NCBI GenBank assembly: GCA_023151315.1
Contig: JAKLJE010000023.1
Coordinates: 1-64,000 of the forward strand
Direction of reading: 5' to 3'
DNA length: 64,000 bases
Source: Bacteroidia bacterium
Lineage (GTDB): Bacteria; Bacteroidota; Bacteroidia; Palsa-965
Part shown: positions 60,703-64,000 of the stretch, piece by piece
Layout of the letters: every line of letters begins with the position of its first letter
Numbering within the stretch: position 1 is the first letter of the stretch
Program-made: the position numbers and the translations under genes
Notes under the pieces: model-generated
Seen by the model: only the letters and a program-made list of their open reading frames with translations
Database searches by the model: none
What the model was told of the DNA's origin: nothing

Positions 60703-63700
60703 ATGAAAAGATGTCTACTTCTGCTGGCTGTGCTATTTATGGCGACAGCCGGATTTGCTCAGTCTGTTTATGCCGATTATCAGGATGGAAAAATCTGGTT
60801 TCGCTTAAAACAGGATTACCGTACCAATGCCGCGTTGGCTCAGGACGATTATCATTTGCCTTTGCAGACTATTCCGTTTGTGGCGGATTTGAGTAAGTCG
60901 CATCAGGTTACTAATCTTTCTAGACCGTTTTTTGCGGCGAAGAACTCTCCTGAATTGCAGCGTACCTATTTGCTGGAGTTTACGGATTACGCGAATGTGA
61001 ACGTGATCATCGGAAAGCTCAAAGCTTCCGGAAATGTTGATTACGCAGAGCGTGTTCCTTTGGACCGAACCACGTTAACACCTAACGATCCGAGCTATTC
61101 TTCTCAGTGGCACCTTGCAACCATTCAGGCTGCAAGTGCATGGAATTATTTCTCGACCGGCTCCACAATCAAAATTGCAATAGTGGATGATGCGGTAGAA
61201 CGCACACACAGTGATATTTCACCGAACCTTTGGGTTAATCCGGGTGAGATCGCGAACAACAACATCGACGACGACGGGAACGGATATATTGATGATATCA
61301 ATGGATATGATGTTGGCAGCAATGATAATAACCCTAATCCGCCAAGCAGTTCTTATTCACATGGAACACACGTTACCGGATGTGCGAGCCCTGCAACGAA
61401 CAACGGTACAGGTGTTGCCGGTATCGGTTTCAGCTGTAAGATCATGGCTGTGAAAGCGACGACGTCCGCAACTTCAATTACAAACGGATATGACGGAATC
61501 GTATATGCGGTTGCATCGGGTGCGGATGTTATCAATATGTCGTGGGGCGGTACAGGTTCTTCAACTACTGCACAGAACATTATTACATGGGCAAGTAATC
61601 AGGGAGTAGTGCTCGTTGCTGCTGCCGGAAATAACAACACGAATACCATATTTTATCCTGCAGGATACATAGAGTGTATTGCAGTTGCGGCTTCAAACAG
61701 TAACGATACAAAGGCGAGCTTCTCGAATTACGGAACATGGGTAGACATCACTGCACCGGGCAACAATATTTACGCAACATATTACGGGAACACGTATGCC
61801 AACAACTCCGGAACGTCAATGGCATCTCCGATTGTTGCAGGGCTTGCAGGACTGATGTTGTCGCTGAATCCCAGTCTGACTCCAACAGACATCCGCAACT
61901 GTATTACTTCAACTGCGGTGAACATTAACTCACTTAATCCATCTTATAACGGACAGTTGGGTGCAGGTCGTATTAATGCGAACGCTGCGATGCAGTGTAT
62001 TTCTTCAACTCTTAACTGGCCGCCTGTTGCCAACTTCACGGCTAACGTAACTACAGTTACAGCAGGAGGAAATGTTCAGTTTACGGATCTTTCAGTTTAC
62101 AATCCAACTACCTGGAACTGGACATTTACCGGTGGAACTCCTGCAACATTCAACGGGCAGAACCCTCCGCCAATTGTATATAATACTCCGGGAACATACA
62201 ACGTATCTCTCACTGTTTCCAACGGTAACGGAAGTGATGTTCAGACCAACACGAACTATATCACCGTAACTGCAGCAAGTGGATGCGATATGATAAATTA
62301 TCCTATTCCTTCCAACTGGACATTAACAAATTATTATACGGGAACTACTGTGGGGCAGGATGGATGGATCAACGGAATGAACGTTTATCTCGATAAAGAA
62401 AAGGCGATGTATTTCGACGCTTCTTCCAGTCCATACAATACATTGGTCGGCGTATATGTAGCATTCGGTCGGGCGTATTCTGCTAATCCGAGTAAGATAG
62501 TTCCATTGAAGATCTATGACGGCACCAGCGGTACTCCGGGTACATTGTTAGGTACAGTGAATTCGACAATGGGACAAATTATGGCGGATGAAGCCGGAAA
62601 CAATTACACCGAGTTTTCGTTTGTGAACACGCCGGTGACTTTGCCGGTGTCGAAGCGTTTCTTCGTCAGTGTTGACTTAACCAATCTACAATGGACAGCA
62701 GGTGTGAAAGACACATTATCCATTGTGAGTAATCAGGCCGGTCAAACAACTCCGTCTGCAATCTGGGAGAAGCAGTCCAACAACACGTGGTACCAATACA
62801 CAACTGCAGGTTCATGGAATCTAAGTGCTTCATTGGTTATTCACCCTTTCCTTACCAATACGAACACAGTGGCAACATTTACACAAAGTGCAACATCAGT
62901 TTGTCAAGGTACACAGATCAGTTTCAATGGAACCGGTTCAACGTTTGAGGATACGCTTCTGTGGTATTTTCCGGGAGGAAGTCCGCTTACTTCAAACGGC
63001 TTGCAACCAACCGTAACTTATAATACGCCGGGCAGTTATCAGGCAATATTGTATGTTGTAGGTGGCGGTTGCAGCATGTTCGATTCTGCATTTGTGAATA
63101 TTACTGTCAATCCGAACCCGTCTGTAGCTGTTGCAGTCACTCCTAATAACACTATTTGTAACGGAAACAGTGTGAATCTGACAGCAAGCGGAGCAAGCTC
63201 TTATTTGTGGTCGCCAACTACCTATCTGAGTTCTTCGACGATTGCAAATCCTGTATCCACACCAACCGCAAGTATTACTTACAACGTTCAGGGTACAGGC
63301 GCGAATGGTTGTGTATCTAACGTAACGGTTCCAATTACGGTACTGAATCCTCCTGCTGCGTCCATGGTGATGAGTGACACATTCATCTGCATCAACGGCA
63401 CAATTACCTACGACGGATCCAATAGCTTGGATGCAACAACCTTCAACTGGAGTTTCCCTGGAGGAACACCGTCTACATCAACTTCATCTGCGCCGGTTGT
63501 TACCTATAACACAGCTGGTACTTACACCGCACAACTGATAGTTTCCAATTCATGCGGAGCGGATACAATCACTTATAATACTGTTGGCGTAGGTTGCGTT
63601 GGTATTGAAGAAATCAGTGAAGGTTGGAATATCAATTACAATGCAGGTGCTGATCTTCTGACAGTATCGGCACCTCAAGGTAATACAAGCGGTTCCGTTG

Positions 63701-63852
63701 TTATAACGAACAGTCTCGGACAGCAGATCGTGAATATGAACGCCGGTGCTGCTCCGCTTTATATTCAGACAGCAGGATTCGCTCCGGGTATGTATGTGGT
63801 AACGGTTACCGGCAACAAAGGAAGTTCATATCTGAAGTTTGTTGTAGAGTAA
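60703..63852 (+). CDS. Secreted S8 (subtilisin) protease with PKD domains and T9SS tail
   Basis: A 1049-residue extracellular serine protease. Order: signal peptide (FMATAGFAQ); propeptide to about 130; peptidase S8 domain (about 135-430) with catalytic Asp in IKIAIVDDAVERTH, His in SSYSHGTHVTGCA, oxyanion Asn in VLVAAAGNNNT, and Ser in NNSGTSMASPIVAGLAGL; PKD domain (about 440-525); a beta-sandwich of unknown type (about 530-710); further PKD-like domains (about 715-790 and 880-955); and a Por-type sorting domain in the last 80 residues (TNSLGQQIVNM, APGMYVVTVTG). A Asp-rich loop (NNNIDDDGNGYIDDINGYDV) is probably calcium-binding. It should be cell-surface or secreted. Confidence 0.9.
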   Translation: MKRCLLLLAVLFMATAGFAQSVYADYQDGKIWFRLKQDYRTNAALAQDDYHLPLQTIPFVADLSKSHQVTNLSRPFFAAKNSPELQRTYLLEFTDYANVNVIIGKLKASGNVDYAERVPLDRTTLTPNDPSYSSQWHLATIQAASAWNYFSTGSTIKIAIVDDAVERTHSDISPNLWVNPGEIANNNIDDDGNGYIDDINGYDVGSNDNNPNPPSSSYSHGTHVTGCASPATNNGTGVAGIGFSCKIMAVKATTSATSITNGYDGIVYAVASGADVINMSWGGTGSSTTAQNIITWASNQGVVLVAAAGNNNTNTIFYPAGYIECIAVAASNSNDTKASFSNYGTWVDITAPGNNIYATYYGNTYANNSGTSMASPIVAGLAGLMLSLNPSLTPTDIRNCITSTAVNINSLNPSYNGQLGAGRINANAAMQCISSTLNWPPVANFTANVTTVTAGGNVQFTDLSVYNPTTWNWTFTGGTPATFNGQNPPPIVYNTPGTYNVSLTVSNGNGSDVQTNTNYITVTAASGCDMINYPIPSNWTLTNYYTGTTVGQDGWINGMNVYLDKEKAMYFDASSSPYNTLVGVYVAFGRAYSANPSKIVPLKIYDGTSGTPGTLLGTVNSTMGQIMADEAGNNYTEFSFVNTPVTLPVSKRFFVSVDLTNLQWTAGVKDTLSIVSNQAGQTTPSAIWEKQSNNTWYQYTTAGSWNLSASLVIHPFLTNTNTVATFTQSATSVCQGTQISFNGTGSTFEDTLLWYFPGGSPLTSNGLQPTVTYNTPGSYQAILYVVGGGCSMFDSAFVNITVNPNPSVAVAVTPNNTICNGNSVNLTASGASSYLWSPTTYLSSSTIANPVSTPTASITYNVQGTGANGCVSNVTVPITVLNPPAASMVMSDTFICINGTITYDGSNSLDATTFNWSFPGGTPSTSTSSAPVVTYNTAGTYTAQLIVSNSCGADTITYNTVGVGCVGIEEISEGWNINYNAGADLLTVSAPQGNTSGSVVITNSLGQQIVNMNAGAAPLYIQTAGFAPGMYVVTVTGNKGSSYLKFVVE

Positions 63853-63916
63853 TTTTGTAATCCGATTAATGTGCTGAAAGCCCTTTTCAGAAGAAAACAA
63901 ACGTATGTTGAATATG

Positions 63917-63957
63917 CAGTGCAGGATGGTAATCATCCTGCACTGTTTCATTTTTTT
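63917..63957 (+). terminator. Rho-independent terminator
   Basis: Perfect 12-bp stem CAGTGCAGGATG/CATCCTGCACTG with a 5-nt loop, followed by a run of seven T at 63951. Confidence 0.93.
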
Positions 63958-64000
63958 ACTGCTCATCGGGTTATGCCGGATGACGGAGAATCTTACGATA

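Noticed and set aside
1-64000. Prophage, insertion sequence, toxin-antitoxin or restriction system
   Set aside because: No transposase, integrase, phage structural, methylase or toxin-like gene was recognised in any frame.

Overview
The window looks like a chromosomal segment of a member of the Bacteroidota. The evidence is: type IX secretion (T9SS) cargo tails of both kinds (Por-type and gliding/CHU_C-type), a PorP/SprF homologue, the long NusB, the Bacteroidota-type RpoZ, BshA, many families largely confined to this phylum (DUF4835, DUF5916, DUF4920, DUF6340, DUF2027-Smr, DUF3276), and about twenty copies of the TAnnTTTG -7 promoter element placed just before genes. I see no insertion sequence, prophage, integrase or CRISPR array. 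Most genes are housekeeping or cell-envelope genes.

Layout. 1-9.6 kb: a zinc-ribbon protein, secreted T9SS cargo, a lytic transglycosylase, a CotH-type T9SS cargo protein next to its probable PorP/SprF partner, a tiny membrane protein, a GNAT acetyltransferase and a large DUF5916 barrel protein. 9.8-16.4 kb: sucC, a Crp/Fnr regulator, then bamD-rpoZ-coaBC-DUF4835, ended by a 7-nt-period repeat array, then a DUF6340 lipoprotein. 16.5-31.1 kb: an unrecognised exported protein, pyrD, HMG-CoA lyase, a PUR-family protein, T9SS cargo, an MsbA-like exporter, leucine dehydrogenase, nusB-DUF1573-yajC-ybbR-acyl-CoA synthetase, and small lipoproteins, one with a heme c motif. 31.2-42 kb: peptide transporter, bshA, DUF2027-Smr protein, the RNase P RNA flanked by heptamer repeats, LolD-like ATPase, ilvE, an M61 peptidase, two small membrane proteins and 3-hydroxybutyryl-CoA dehydrogenase. 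42-48.8 kb: polyprenyl sugar-phosphate transferase, lipoprotein, Gfo/Idh oxidoreductase, pcm, a barrel protein, smpB, a four-helix-bundle protein and two tRNA-Leu genes. 48.8-56.1 kb: GH114-like protein, NlpC/P60 peptidase, lipid kinase, Hsp20, then surE, a small membrane protein, lpxB, a SpoIID-domain protein and an exported protein in a tight run. 56.2-60.6 kb: a vitamin B12 uptake module (cobalamin riboswitch, BtuB-like receptor with a frameshift, BtuG-like propeller) and a convergent porin-like gene. 60.7-63.9 kb: a secreted subtilisin-like protease with PKD domains.

How the genes fit together. Branched-chain amino-acid metabolism recurs (ilvE, leucine dehydrogenase, HMG-CoA lyase, 3-hydroxybutyryl-CoA dehydrogenase, sucC), although these genes are scattered. 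Envelope building (bamD, lpxB, lolD, msbA-like, yajC, polyprenyl sugar transferase, lytic transglycosylase, NlpC/P60) is the other main theme.

Most notable are the non-coding structures. Two families of 7-nt-period arrays sit at gene ends and on both sides of rnpB. A 17-nt tandem array lies between two copies of the last ten codons of the sugar-transferase gene. The riboswitch-controlled B12 receptor appears broken. A 28-codon reading frame with a consensus promoter encodes a near copy of the signal peptide of the next gene. Motif and repeat positions were read by eye; no database search was run.
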